Positions 7,194-14,906 of a stretch of 22,161 nt of DNA are shown here, in pieces. Source of the DNA: Bacillota bacterium (GTDB lineage: Bacteria > Bacillota > DTU025); contig DUWJ01000307.1 in NCBI GenBank assembly GCA_012842765.1, positions 1 through 22,161 of the forward strand, in the 5' to 3' direction. Every line of letters starts with the position of its first letter. Positions within the stretch are counted from its first letter, which is position 1. The notes beneath the pieces were generated by a model. That model had not been told where the DNA came from and ran no database searches. It saw only the letters and a list, made by a program, of their open reading frames with translations. A program made the translations under genes and the position numbers.

Positions 7194-7466
7194 TTAGAGA
7201 ACCGACTCTTTCAACTCTTTTCCCGCTCTAAACACCGGGACATTCCTGGCCGGAATTCGTATCTCCTCCATGGTCTTGGGATTCCTTCCTACCCTTGCCT
7301 CTCTCTTCTTCACCTCGAAGCTGCCGAAGCCGACGAGTTGCACCTTCTCTCCCGCCTTCAGCTGCTCCTTTATGGTTTCAAGGATCGCGTCTACTGTTCT
7401 TGCAGTGTCCTTCTTTGTCATTCCTGTCTTGACGGCAACCGAATCCACAAGATCTGACTTGGTCAT
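7194..7466 (-). CDS. hup: HU family DNA-binding protein
   Basis: Small histone-like nucleoid protein that bends and compacts DNA as a dimer. The 90 residues match HU along their whole length: N-terminal helices MTKSDLVDSVAVKTGMTKKD, the core LVGFGSFEVKKREARVGRNP, the beta-arm GRNPKTMEEIRIPARNVPVF with the conserved intercalating proline, and FRAGKELKESV at the end. Length is exactly typical. It is the last gene of the leftward block, after spoIVA. AAGGGGG upstream serves as ribosome site. The 163 bases between it and spoIVA contain neither a clear terminator nor a convincing promoter. Confidence 0.97.
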   Translation of the reverse strand: MTKSDLVDSVAVKTGMTKKDTARTVDAILETIKEQLKAGEKVQLVGFGSFEVKKREARVGRNPKTMEEIRIPARNVPVFRAGKELKESVL

Positions 7467-7629
7467 GTCCTCAGCCCCCTTCCATCAGTATGTTTTCCCG
7501 CGACGTAAGCCTTTATTACTTCCGCCTCAAGGGCTTTCGAAAATGGCCATATCAAACAGGACCGGGCGATGCGGTCAGATACACCGCCGTGCCATCTACG
7601 GCTCCAGACGTAGCTAAAGCAGCTGGCAG

Positions 7630-9108
7630 CTAGAGTACTATGCAGATCAGACCTCCGCTGCCTTCGTTGACGATCTTCTGTAATGTCTCTTGAAGTTTCT
7701 CCTGAGCGTGAATGGGCATGTGTGCCAGTTTGGCCTCGATGCCTTCGCGTATCAAGTCTTGCATCGACCTTCCGAGGAACTCGGTCTCCCATATCTTCGA
7801 CGGGTTCTCCGCGAAATCTTCGGCTATCTGCTCCGCAAATTCCTCGCTTTGTTTTTCAGTCCCCATGAGCGGGGTGACTTCCGTCCTTATGTCGGCCCTT
7901 ATCATATGGATCGAGGGCGCCATCGCCTTAAGCCTGACCCCACACCGATTACCCTGCCTGATTATGTCGGGCTCTTCAAAGTAGATCTCGTCCAGAAATG
8001 GCGCAACTATACCGTATCCTGTCGTTCTGACCTGTTCAAGCGCCACAGCAACCTTATCGTATTCTCGCTTTGCATGTGTCAAGTCGCGCATCATCCTGAT
8101 GACGTCGGAATCTCCGGCCACCTCCAGTCCGCTCATCTCGGATATCACAGCGTAGAAAAGCGACTTGGGGGCAGCAACTTCGATCCATACCCTACCGGTG
8201 CCCATGTCAAGAAGGGTCACCGTCGCTGACTCGGCATTCTTAGCCGTTCCGAGAATCCGCACTGCCTCAGAAACATCTCGCACTTTATCAATTGCGCTGA
8301 CCGCCTCATGTACTATGGAGACGAATCCCGTGCGAACAGGGTGCGAATCCTCCAGCTCCACCACCCATTCAGGCATCTTTACACTGATCTCGCGAATCGG
8401 AAACTCATACAGCACACCGCCGAGCACCTGCATGATGTCGGCCGTAGACATGTTGAGACAATCAACGGGTATGACCGGCACGTCGTAACTTCTCGCCAAA
8501 GCCTCGCCAAGGGTACGTGTGGATTCCGCTTCAGGATGCGTAGAGTTCAAGACAACTATAAACGGCTTTCCCAGCTCCTTCAGTTCCGCTATAACTCTTC
8601 TCTCAGCATCGATGTATGCTTCCCTTCCGATCTCAGTAATCGAACCGTCTGTTATGACCACCAACCCGATAGTAGAGTGTTCCTGAATCACCTTCTCCGT
8701 GCCAATTTCAGCTGCTCTTTGAAAAGGGATCTCCTCTTCGTACCAGGGGGTCCGTACCATTCTGGGAGCGTCAGCCTCTTCATACCCCAGCGCCCCAGGA
8801 ACCGTGTAACCTACGCAGTCCACCATTCTGACAGCCACTTTGATGTTCTCCCCCAGCGTGATCTCTACCGCCTCGCCCGGGACGAACTTGGGCTCAGTCG
8901 TCATGATGGTCTTTCCGGCGCCGCTCTGGGGCAGCTCATCGCGGGTCCGCTCCTTTTCGTAGGCGTCCTTCATGTTCGGCAGAACGATGAGGTCCATGAA
9001 CCTCGATATGAAGGTAGATTTGCCCGTCCTCACCGGACCGACGACACCTATGTACACGTCTCCCCCCGTGCGTTCCGCAATGTGCCGGAAGATATCGAAC
9101 TTCTCCAT
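7630..9108 (-). CDS. spoIVA: Stage IV sporulation protein A, spore coat morphogenetic ATPase
   Basis: SpoIVA polymerises on the outer forespore membrane using ATP and forms the base layer of the coat. The product is 492 residues, the length known for Bacillus subtilis. The start at 9108 (MEKFDIF) is supported by GGAGGG 7 bases upstream and by the family N-terminus; the frame stays open to 9504 but that extension is not coding. Visible: Walker A GPVRTGKST (24-32, Lys30), the sensor threonines Thr70 and Thr71 (TIMTTEPKFVP), Asp97 in RMVDCVGY, VVITDGSI, VVLNSTHP, and the family C-terminus GGLICIVL. All catalytic residues sit at the same numbers as in B. subtilis. A possible sigma-E promoter (GCATAAT 9227-9221, 13-base spacer, CATATAGA 9207-9200) is weak. 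The gene implies an endospore former. Confidence 0.98.
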   Translation of the reverse strand: MEKFDIFRHIAERTGGDVYIGVVGPVRTGKSTFISRFMDLIVLPNMKDAYEKERTRDELPQSGAGKTIMTTEPKFVPGEAVEITLGENIKVAVRMVDCVGYTVPGALGYEEADAPRMVRTPWYEEEIPFQRAAEIGTEKVIQEHSTIGLVVITDGSITEIGREAYIDAERRVIAELKELGKPFIVVLNSTHPEAESTRTLGEALARSYDVPVIPVDCLNMSTADIMQVLGGVLYEFPIREISVKMPEWVVELEDSHPVRTGFVSIVHEAVSAIDKVRDVSEAVRILGTAKNAESATVTLLDMGTGRVWIEVAAPKSLFYAVISEMSGLEVAGDSDVIRMMRDLTHAKREYDKVAVALEQVRTTGYGIVAPFLDEIYFEEPDIIRQGNRCGVRLKAMAPSIHMIRADIRTEVTPLMGTEKQSEEFAEQIAEDFAENPSKIWETEFLGRSMQDLIREGIEAKLAHMPIHAQEKLQETLQKIVNEGSGGLICIVL

Positions 9109-9232
9109 CCATTCGCCCTCCCTCGCATCGAGTCCGGGTGGAGGCGGCCTCACACCCCTGCAGGATGCACGTGGGTTGTACCTGCTCTCAGACGCTACAT
9201 CTATATGAGACTTGGGGGGAATTATGCCGGAT

Positions 9233-10084
9233 TCAGATGAGCAAAGGAAGGAGATCAACCATGGCAACAAGATCGAGTTCATTGTGGTCGAGCACGGGGA
9301 TGATCTTCTCCGCATCTCCCGTCCTGACCCAGTCATTGTAGAGCCCGGGAATGAGCGAACCGGGGATGTCTCCGTCCCTTGGGACATCGAGGACCATGGT
9401 CTGTATTGTGGAGAGTCGACAATTGGGCAAGGAAAAGGAGTATTTGCGTCTGGCCGGGGGACAAAGATCAACGATGGCAGCATGCGGGTTGTCTTCCCGT
9501 CCATAGTAAGCCAGGCGCCTCAGAAGAAACGGCATATCGAAGCTCTTGCCATTATAGGTTACAACCGCCCGCGCGTCGGCGAGCCGCGCGAGCGTCTCCT
9601 CGATAACTGCAGGCTCCTCTTCATATTCTCTGGCGAAGAGTTGGTGCAGGATGAGGCCTCGTTCCGACGGAATGATCATGCCCACCATGAACAGTGCCGA
9701 AGTACTGGAAAGCCCGGTTGTTTCGATGTCGAGGAAAACAACTTCTTCGGGGGCGCAAAAGGCCAAAATATCCAGGCCAGGCACCCCGTAGCGCAAAAGC
9801 TCCCATCCATCAGCGCGCTCGAGAGCCTCCACGATAGGACGGGCTCCCTGGCCCCATTTTTCATGGGAAAGCAGATCGAAAAGGGTCGCATAGCCCTCTT
9901 CCTTAAGCCCAGCCTCCCTCACCGGACCGATCCCGTAAACCAGCTGCAGATTCCGGGCAATGCGGGAGACAGCCTCCTCGGGCTCGGGAATGACCCCCAC
10001 GAACTGGCTAGCCATGTCTTTCTCTATTGCAATGCATGTGCCTGACGAATTACTTACCACGGCGCCACGGGGAAAAGAGTGCAA
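9233..10084 (-). CDS. Ribonuclease H-like / DEDD exonuclease-like protein (YprB-like)
   Basis: Predicted 3'-5' exonuclease-type domain. ExoI motif VVFLDIETTGL gives Asp119 and Glu121, ExoII VVTYNGKSFDMPFL gives Asp183, ExoIII HNELDLVAM gives His267 and Asp271, so all metal-binding positions of the DEDD superfamily are present. An N-terminal segment (VYGIGPVREAGLKEEGYATLFDLL, about 49-72) looks like a helix-hairpin-helix. This matches the YprB/COG3359 group, although the TPR part of longer homologues is missing. The start is uncertain. A TTG at 10102 overlaps the preceding stop, but GAGGAG (10100-10095) would then lie inside the gene. TTG 10084, 10 bases after it, is preferred; ATG 10015 is also possible. 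The physiological substrate is unknown. Confidence 0.85.
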   Translation of the reverse strand: MHSFPRGAVVSNSSGTCIAIEKDMASQFVGVIPEPEEAVSRIARNLQLVYGIGPVREAGLKEEGYATLFDLLSHEKWGQGARPIVEALERADGWELLRYGVPGLDILAFCAPEEVVFLDIETTGLSSTSALFMVGMIIPSERGLILHQLFAREYEEEPAVIEETLARLADARAVVTYNGKSFDMPFLLRRLAYYGREDNPHAAIVDLCPPARRKYSFSLPNCRLSTIQTMVLDVPRDGDIPGSLIPGLYNDWVRTGDAEKIIPVLDHNELDLVAMVDLLPLLI

Positions 10085-10098
10085 GGCCGAACCACTCC

Positions 10099-11331
10099 TC
10101 AAAGTGTGTATCTAACCCTGAAAAGAATATTTGCCTGCCCGCCTGCGGGAACATTGACACTGAACTGCGCCCGCCCCGAGACGATCGGAGGAGTTGGAAT
10201 ATTGCTTTGAAGAATAGTCCACTGCCCCGGAAACTCCTCCACGTTGATGACGGTGACACTCGCCGTTCCGGCGTTCGCTATCCTCACCTGGTAGGCCTCC
10301 TCCCAACTGCTCGTGCCCACCTTGCGCTGATCTGTGCGAGTCCGTTCCGCAGTAAGCAAAACAGCAGGCCCCACCTTCGCGATGAGTGTTGTTCCGCTCT
10401 GGCACGGGGAAACAAGGTCTTCGCCGAGGAAAAATGTCGTCCCATCCGCAGATAGGCTGAAGACGGATATGCGTCCCCCGGGAAGAGGGTACGCCAACCC
10501 GGTCTCCTTGGACGCCGAAAACTCCAAGCCGAGCATGACGGGGCGCTCGCCCTTTCCTTGTGACGAAGAATCGAGTATCGCCATCGGTCCCCAATCAACT
10601 ACATAAACAAGGCGCGCGGGCACTGCCGCTCCGCCGGCGAACCTGATATTCCGCTGCGAACCCGCTGGAATCATCTCAGGAGAGTCTATTGTCGCAACCG
10701 TCTTCCCCAGGGCAGAATCCCCCTTGAAGCCCGGCTTTGACCCGAGAGGATTAGTGGATCCACCCATCAAGACTATCCTAGCCGGTGCGAGATCACAGTC
10801 TGTCTCGTTATGTATCGAATACCACCCCCAGATCCCAGCAGCGTCCTTAGTAGGCTCCAGCACCGCGTTGTAGGATGCGCTCCATGTGAGCCCTGACAGC
10901 GGGTAGGCCACCCTGAAGACTGCATGGGACGCGGTTTCAGCCTTCACACTGAAGATTAGCTCCCCGGCAGCCCTGTTTGTTGCCGCAGATACTACAGTAA
11001 ATGGGACGGTACCCGAAATGATCTCGGCAGCGCCGCACTGTATTGTGTCGGAAACGCCAGCAACTCTTACCTTGTTCATGCCCGCAACGAGATCCACTTC
11101 AACAACATGCGTAGCCACTGCAAGACCAGATTCTTGTATTACAAGGCAATCGAGGGTTGCACCATCGTTATTCCCCAGAGCCCGATCGGCACTTGGGAGC
11201 TCAAGTAGGCTGCGTACCGTCTCGGCTGCCCAAACGGCATCTGCGCCATGCGGCGCTGCCAGTGAAACCGCCATAATGCAAAGAAAGGCGATAGCGCAAA
11301 GGCTCGTGCGCGACTTTTTCGCAGGCAACAT
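10099..11331 (-). CDS. Secreted DUF4139-domain protein
   Basis: 410 residues. Residues 1-32 are a clear Sec signal peptide (KKSR, then CAIAFLCIMAVSLAA, cleavage after GADA). The rest resembles DUF4139 proteins: an N-terminal beta domain with VEVDLVAGMNKVRVAGV, the core YPLSGLTWSASYNAVL (143-158) followed by GWYSIHNETDCDLAPARI, and a C-terminal region with AYPLPGGRISVFS, FFLGEDLV, KVGPAVLLTAERTRTDQRKV and a final beta sandwich ending in NILFRVRYTL. The family is extracytoplasmic, sometimes called MuiA-like, with no agreed biochemical role. The frame could begin with TTG at 11349, but GGAGG (11347-11343) points to ATG 11331. The next gene is nearly contiguous with it. Confidence 0.85.
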   Translation of the reverse strand: MLPAKKSRTSLCAIAFLCIMAVSLAAPHGADAVWAAETVRSLLELPSADRALGNNDGATLDCLVIQESGLAVATHVVEVDLVAGMNKVRVAGVSDTIQCGAAEIISGTVPFTVVSAATNRAAGELIFSVKAETASHAVFRVAYPLSGLTWSASYNAVLEPTKDAAGIWGWYSIHNETDCDLAPARIVLMGGSTNPLGSKPGFKGDSALGKTVATIDSPEMIPAGSQRNIRFAGGAAVPARLVYVVDWGPMAILDSSSQGKGERPVMLGLEFSASKETGLAYPLPGGRISVFSLSADGTTFFLGEDLVSPCQSGTTLIAKVGPAVLLTAERTRTDQRKVGTSSWEEAYQVRIANAGTASVTVINVEEFPGQWTILQSNIPTPPIVSGRAQFSVNVPAGGQANILFRVRYTL

Positions 11332-11385
11332 GGGACAATCAACCTCCAATACTCAATTGGCAACACGTGCACAGGCTATTATCGT

Positions 11386-12666
11386 CTACTCCCTACTTCT
11401 CGCTTTCTCCTTCACATCCTGCGCGAACTTGAGCATGGCAAATTCGACCTGATGCCTGATGAGTCCGCCCTGCAAGTATGCGTCGTAAGGCGGCCGAAGC
11501 GGCGCATCTGCGGAAAGTTCAATTGACGATCCCTGGACAAAAGCGCCTGCGGCCATTATGACTTCATCTGCGTATCCCGGCATCGGCGCTGCTATGGGAC
11601 GAACAGCTGCATCAACCGGAGACGCCGATTGGACTGCTTGGCAGAATGAGGAGACCACGTCTGCCGATCCAAGCCTTACGGCAAGTACTATGTCGTGACG
11701 TGCCTGGCCCGGACAGGGTGAAACCTCATATCCCAGCTTACTTAGGAAGGCCGCCGCGAAGATGGAGCCGGCGACCGCTTCGCCCACAATCAGTGGAGAC
11801 ATGAAGAGACCCTGAGCCAGCTGACGCGTATATCCGAGGCTCGGGCCGCATTCAGAGCCTAGTCCGGGGGCTGTTAGCCTTTCCGCCGCCATCTCCACTA
11901 TATCGGCGCGTCCTGCAATATATCCTCCGCACGGAGCAATGCCTCCGCCAGGGTTCTTTATGAGCGAACCAGCCGCCACATCAGCGCCGACAGCGGTGGG
12001 CTCCCGAGTTTCCACGAACTCGCCGTAGCAATTGTCGACAAAGACTATAGCCTCAGGGTTAGCCTCCTTGACGCATCTAGCGATTCTGCCAATCTCATCA
12101 ATGCCAAGGGACCTTCGCCACGAGTATCCTGGAGACCTTTGCACCATCACCATCCTGGCGCCCCTTGAAGCGCTCGCAATTTGCTCGAAGTCAGGCCCAC
12201 CATCGGCGGCAGGTTGCACCTCAAGGTAATCTATGCCGTATTCTGCCAAAGATCCGCGCACCGGCCTGTCCCGTCCGATCATGGTGACCATTGTGTCATA
12301 AGGCGTTCCAAAGGCCGACACCAGAAGATCCCCGGGGCGGAGCACACCGAAGATGACTGCTGCCAACGCATGGGTTCCCGAAACAATCTGTATTCGCACC
12401 AATGCCGACTCGGCGCCGAATACGTGTGCGAATGCCTCTTCAAGGCAGTCACGCCCGATGTCGTCATAGCCATACCCTGTCGTGCCCCCAAAATGATAGT
12501 CGCTCAGGCCTGCCTTGGCTAAGGCTTCAAGCACCCGAGCGGTATTAATTCTGCATATCGAATTTACTGTCGCTATCTCGTCCGATATTTCTTCGTGTAC
12601 GCAGGAAGCCAATTCCATGATATCGTCATCGACCCCGAGAATTTGGGCCACTTCACTTCGATCCAA
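11386..12666 (-). CDS. Methionine gamma-lyase-like PLP enzyme (YnbB / aluminium resistance family)
   Basis: Fold-type I pyridoxal-phosphate enzyme of the Met_gamma_lyase (PF06838) group, often annotated aluminium resistance protein; the natural reaction is not settled. Visible: GGTTGYGYDDIGRDCLEEAF, VRIQIVSGTHALAAVIFGVL, PYDTM, the cofactor aspartate in IVFVDNCYGEFVE (Asp211) and the Schiff-base lysine in GSLIKNPGGG (Lys237). The frame is open up to 12753 inside miaA. TTG 12666 is chosen because AAAGGAG lies 12 bases before it, the overlap with miaA shrinks to 14 bases and the length becomes 426 residues, as in the family. ATG 12717 is an alternative without a good ribosome site. The position after miaA is common in Firmicutes, but hfq, often between them, is absent. 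Confidence 0.92.
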   Translation of the reverse strand: MDRSEVAQILGVDDDIMELASCVHEEISDEIATVNSICRINTARVLEALAKAGLSDYHFGGTTGYGYDDIGRDCLEEAFAHVFGAESALVRIQIVSGTHALAAVIFGVLRPGDLLVSAFGTPYDTMVTMIGRDRPVRGSLAEYGIDYLEVQPAADGGPDFEQIASASRGARMVMVQRSPGYSWRRSLGIDEIGRIARCVKEANPEAIVFVDNCYGEFVETREPTAVGADVAAGSLIKNPGGGIAPCGGYIAGRADIVEMAAERLTAPGLGSECGPSLGYTRQLAQGLFMSPLIVGEAVAGSIFAAAFLSKLGYEVSPCPGQARHDIVLAVRLGSADVVSSFCQAVQSASPVDAAVRPIAAPMPGYADEVIMAAGAFVQGSSIELSADAPLRPPYDAYLQGGLIRHQVEFAMLKFAQDVKEKARSRE

Positions 12667-13732
12667 CAGAAAATCCCACTCCTTTGAGCCAGCTCTCAAT
12701 AGACGCTGCGATTTCATCTGCAATATCTTCAGGCCCTCTGCCACACTCCACATCGATCCAACGTATGTTGGGATTCCTGCGGAACCATGTCATCTGCCTC
12801 TTCGCATATTTCCTCGTTTCCCGCTTCAATGTGTCGATCGCCTCTTCGAGGCTCTCCTCCCCGGCAAGGTACAAGGCAAACTCCTTGTATCCTATAGCCT
12901 GCACTGCAGTGTATCTCGGATCATAGCCGTGTTCCATCAGCGAGCGGACCTCGTCGATCAGGCCCTGCTCGACCATAATGTCCACACGGTCGTCTATCCG
13001 CTTGTTTAGCGCCTGGCGCGCCATGCGCAGTCCGTAGATGACCGTGTCAAACTCGCTCTCTCCTTCGTGTTTGCGTTGGAGCTCGGATATGGCCATCCCG
13101 GTCACTTCGTAAACTTCCAACGCCCTCACTATTCGCCTCAGGTCATTGGGGTGTATTCGCTCTGCCGCAACAGGGTCCACCTCGGCAAGACGAACGTGCA
13201 ACGCAGGGCTCCCTGTCACTTCAGCCTCTCCCTCAAGACGGCGGCGTATGTCGGAATTTCGCCCTTCATCGGGGAATAGGAAACCGCGGACAACCGCGTC
13301 CACATATAACCCGGTCCCACCCACCATGATTGGCAGTCTCCCTCGAGCCGCTATGTCGCGTATGGCTTCCCTGGCCATCTCCTGATACCGGGCTACACAG
13401 AAGATCTCGTCGGGGTCAGCGACATCTATAAGGTGATGGGGGATCTCCGCCCGCTCCGCTTGGGAAGGCTTAGCTGTGCCAATATCCATACCCCGGTAGA
13501 CCTGCATGGAATCGGCTGACACTATCTCCCCCCCAAGCTTGCGCGCAAGCTCCATGCCAACTGCGGACTTGCCGACAGCGGTGGGGCCGACTATGACGAG
13601 AAGCGGCGGCCTTCTTTGAAAGTCACGTTCACCCGGATGCCCAGCCCCATTTCCCACTCGGCCTATACCATCCCCGACGCTCTCTCCCCGAGGCGCCTCC
13701 CTTACCCGGTCAATCCCATCGCTCTCCTTCAA
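12653..13732 (-). CDS. miaA: tRNA dimethylallyltransferase
   Basis: MiaA transfers a dimethylallyl group from DMAPP to N6 of A37 in tRNAs reading UNN codons; MiaB, encoded at 19338, then methylthiolates the product. Seen: P-loop GPTAVGKS (49-56), the catalytic Asp74 in SADSMQVYRGMDIGTAKP, HHLIDVADPDEIF, GGTGLYVDAVVRG, and YTAVQAIGYKEF followed by KRETRKYAKRQMTWFRRNP near the end. The N-terminus has about 40 residues of poorly conserved sequence before the P-loop, more than usual. It starts from TTG 13732 (GGGGTGAT upstream), overlapping the methyltransferase gene by 23 bases; GTG 13657 would give a more usual N-terminus but has a poor ribosome site. Confidence 0.96.
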   Translation of the reverse strand: MKESDGIDRVREAPRGESVGDGIGRVGNGAGHPGERDFQRRPPLLVIVGPTAVGKSAVGMELARKLGGEIVSADSMQVYRGMDIGTAKPSQAERAEIPHHLIDVADPDEIFCVARYQEMAREAIRDIAARGRLPIMVGGTGLYVDAVVRGFLFPDEGRNSDIRRRLEGEAEVTGSPALHVRLAEVDPVAAERIHPNDLRRIVRALEVYEVTGMAISELQRKHEGESEFDTVIYGLRMARQALNKRIDDRVDIMVEQGLIDEVRSLMEHGYDPRYTAVQAIGYKEFALYLAGEESLEEAIDTLKRETRKYAKRQMTWFRRNPNIRWIDVECGRGPEDIADEIAASIESWLKGVGFSVGSK

Positions 13733-14555
13733 CGAATATCACCCCGTATTCCTGCCGACTCTTCTTTGCCCCGATCTTATGGCCCACGCCCAGCTTGTCA
13801 AGTTCATCCCCGTCCGCCCTGTCCTTGACGACGACACGTCTGCGTGCCACCCTGCAGGCCTCCGAAAGCGCTTCCACGGAAAGTGGCGTGTGGCATGCCC
13901 AGGGCCGTATGGGGGCAATACCTGCGGATGACGTCACTGGCTCCCTAAACATGGGATCGAAGGAGACTACATCAAAGCTCTTGTCTGCACATGACCTGAG
14001 ATAGTCCAGATGATCTGAGGCGACCACCTCTATGTGCCTCATTGCATCTAGGACGTCTGGATCCGCCTCGGTATAGCTCGTGAGCCCCTCACGGGTGATA
14101 ATGGAAAGAACCGGACTGACCTCCACTCCCACAACCCGTCCACGGCTTCCCACAACCCATGAAGAGACTATAGCGTCTGACGCCAAGCCGATCGTGCAGT
14201 CGAGCACGTGATCGCCAGAGGATATTCCCATGGCCTCAACCATCTGGTCTACTCCACCTTGCTTCAGTCGACGAATCCTCGACAAGGCCATTCCGGGATG
14301 GAAGAACAACTCCGCACTGCGCCTGCCCGCATCCGCCAACCTCACAACGCTTATCCTGTCCGCCTCAACAACCATGAACGCTTCCAGCTCGCCACGACCA
14401 TCCTCGCTGTAAGCGTCCGCAAGAGATTGCAACGATCTCCCTGCCCTCGTTATGAAAGGCGCACCAAGCTCGTGTGCAAGTCTTATTCCAAGATCAACCT
14501 GATGGCGTCCGCCCCGCGCGGATGTAGTTACGGCAATACGGCCAACGTCCTTCAT
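13710..14555 (-). CDS. Class I SAM-dependent methyltransferase (RsmJ-like)
   Basis: 281 residues. The C-terminal two thirds form a Rossmann-type methyltransferase: SAM motif HVLDCTIGLASDAIV (116-130), acidic strand end GRVVGVEVSPV, and a motif IV SFDPMF (198-203) that resembles DPMY of the RsmJ group (rRNA guanine N2-methylation). It is preceded by FFHPGMALSRIRRLKQGG and an N-terminal domain (TTSARGGRHQ, ELGAPFITRAGRSL). The target is not known; rRNA or tRNA is only a guess from family and neighbours. An in-frame TGA at 14564 limits the start to TTG 14558 or ATG 14555. No good Shine-Dalgarno is visible, and a strong hairpin lies just upstream. It overlaps miaA by 23 bases. Confidence 0.85.
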   Translation of the reverse strand: MKDVGRIAVTTSARGGRHQVDLGIRLAHELGAPFITRAGRSLQSLADAYSEDGRGELEAFMVVEADRISVVRLADAGRRSAELFFHPGMALSRIRRLKQGGVDQMVEAMGISSGDHVLDCTIGLASDAIVSSWVVGSRGRVVGVEVSPVLSIITREGLTSYTEADPDVLDAMRHIEVVASDHLDYLRSCADKSFDVVSFDPMFREPVTSSAGIAPIRPWACHTPLSVEALSEACRVARRRVVVKDRADGDELDKLGVGHKIGAKKSRQEYGVIFVEGERWD

Positions 14556-14906
14556 CAAATGTCACGCTACAAAGACCCCCTCCCTCAGATATGGGGGGAA
14601 GTAGCGTTTTCCCTCCTTTCATACAGCATTGGCCGATGCCGAGATCCTTGTGCCGAATGTCACAATAGCCTGTGATACGTCTTGCGAAAACAAAGCACAT
14701 ATACTCAACCTTGTCAAATAGCTGAAACCCATGGACACGCTAGGTGCCCTATTGGCCCTCCAAACACCCTTCTCGAGATCTAGCATACTTTAGGTGTGAC
14801 GTACCCATAGGCCTCGTAAACGTGAGGTGTTCTATTCACCACTTTTGCCTAACCATCAGCCACAGTGCACCAATCAGTAATCCCCTGCCTTTCAGCGTGG
14901 GGCGGT
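14556..14906 (-). other. 351-base gap between mutL and the methyltransferase gene
   Basis: No credible protein gene. On the minus strand there is a perfect TTGACA at 14717-14712, but no good -10 at 16-18 bases, so a promoter is possible but not shown. A GC-rich hairpin occupies 14565-14606. AAAGGAGGG near 14611-14619 looks like a ribosome site without a start codon after it. No T-rich terminator follows mutL; CCCC...GGGG just after its stop is weak. I recognise no riboswitch class here. Confidence 0.6.
14565..14606 (-). repeat. Leader hairpin directly before the methyltransferase gene
   Basis: CGCTAC (14565-14570) pairs with GTAGCG (14601-14606), and inside it CCCCC (14576-14580) pairs with the G-run at 14593-14598, separated by a short asymmetric internal loop. 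It ends 9 bases before the start codon at 14555 on the minus strand. There is no T-run, so it is not a terminator; it might affect translation or message stability. Confidence 0.6.

Noticed and set aside
7467..7629. Separate promoter or terminator between spoIVA and HU
   Set aside because: TTGATA occurs, but nothing resembling TATAAT lies at the right distance, and the short CTACG/CGTAG stem has no T-run.
9200..9227. Sigma-E promoter before spoIVA
   Set aside because: GCATAAT and CATATAGA only partly match and the 13-base spacing is at the short edge; kept as a remark, not as a feature.
8308..9240. 310-codon open frame on the plus strand opposite spoIVA
   Set aside because: Shadow of the spoIVA codon pattern; the protein has no recognisable domain, and spoIVA on the other strand is certain.
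9109..9504. Extension of the spoIVA frame by 132 codons upstream
   Set aside because: It overlaps the nuclease-like gene, is Pro/Ser-rich and unlike any SpoIVA; GGAGGG and the conserved MEKFDIF start at 9108 settle the start.
9212..10045. 277-codon open frame on the plus strand opposite the nuclease-like gene
   Set aside because: No family resemblance, while the opposite strand has all DEDD motifs.
14494..14700. 68-codon minus-strand frame crossing the methyltransferase start
   Set aside because: Cys/Arg/Gly-rich, no ribosome site before its start, and it overlaps the coding start of a better supported gene; most of its length is the leader hairpin.
14712..14717. Sigma-A promoter in the mutL-methyltransferase gap
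   Set aside because: TTGACA is perfect, but the bases at -10 distance (TTTGTT) are poor; not listed as a promoter.
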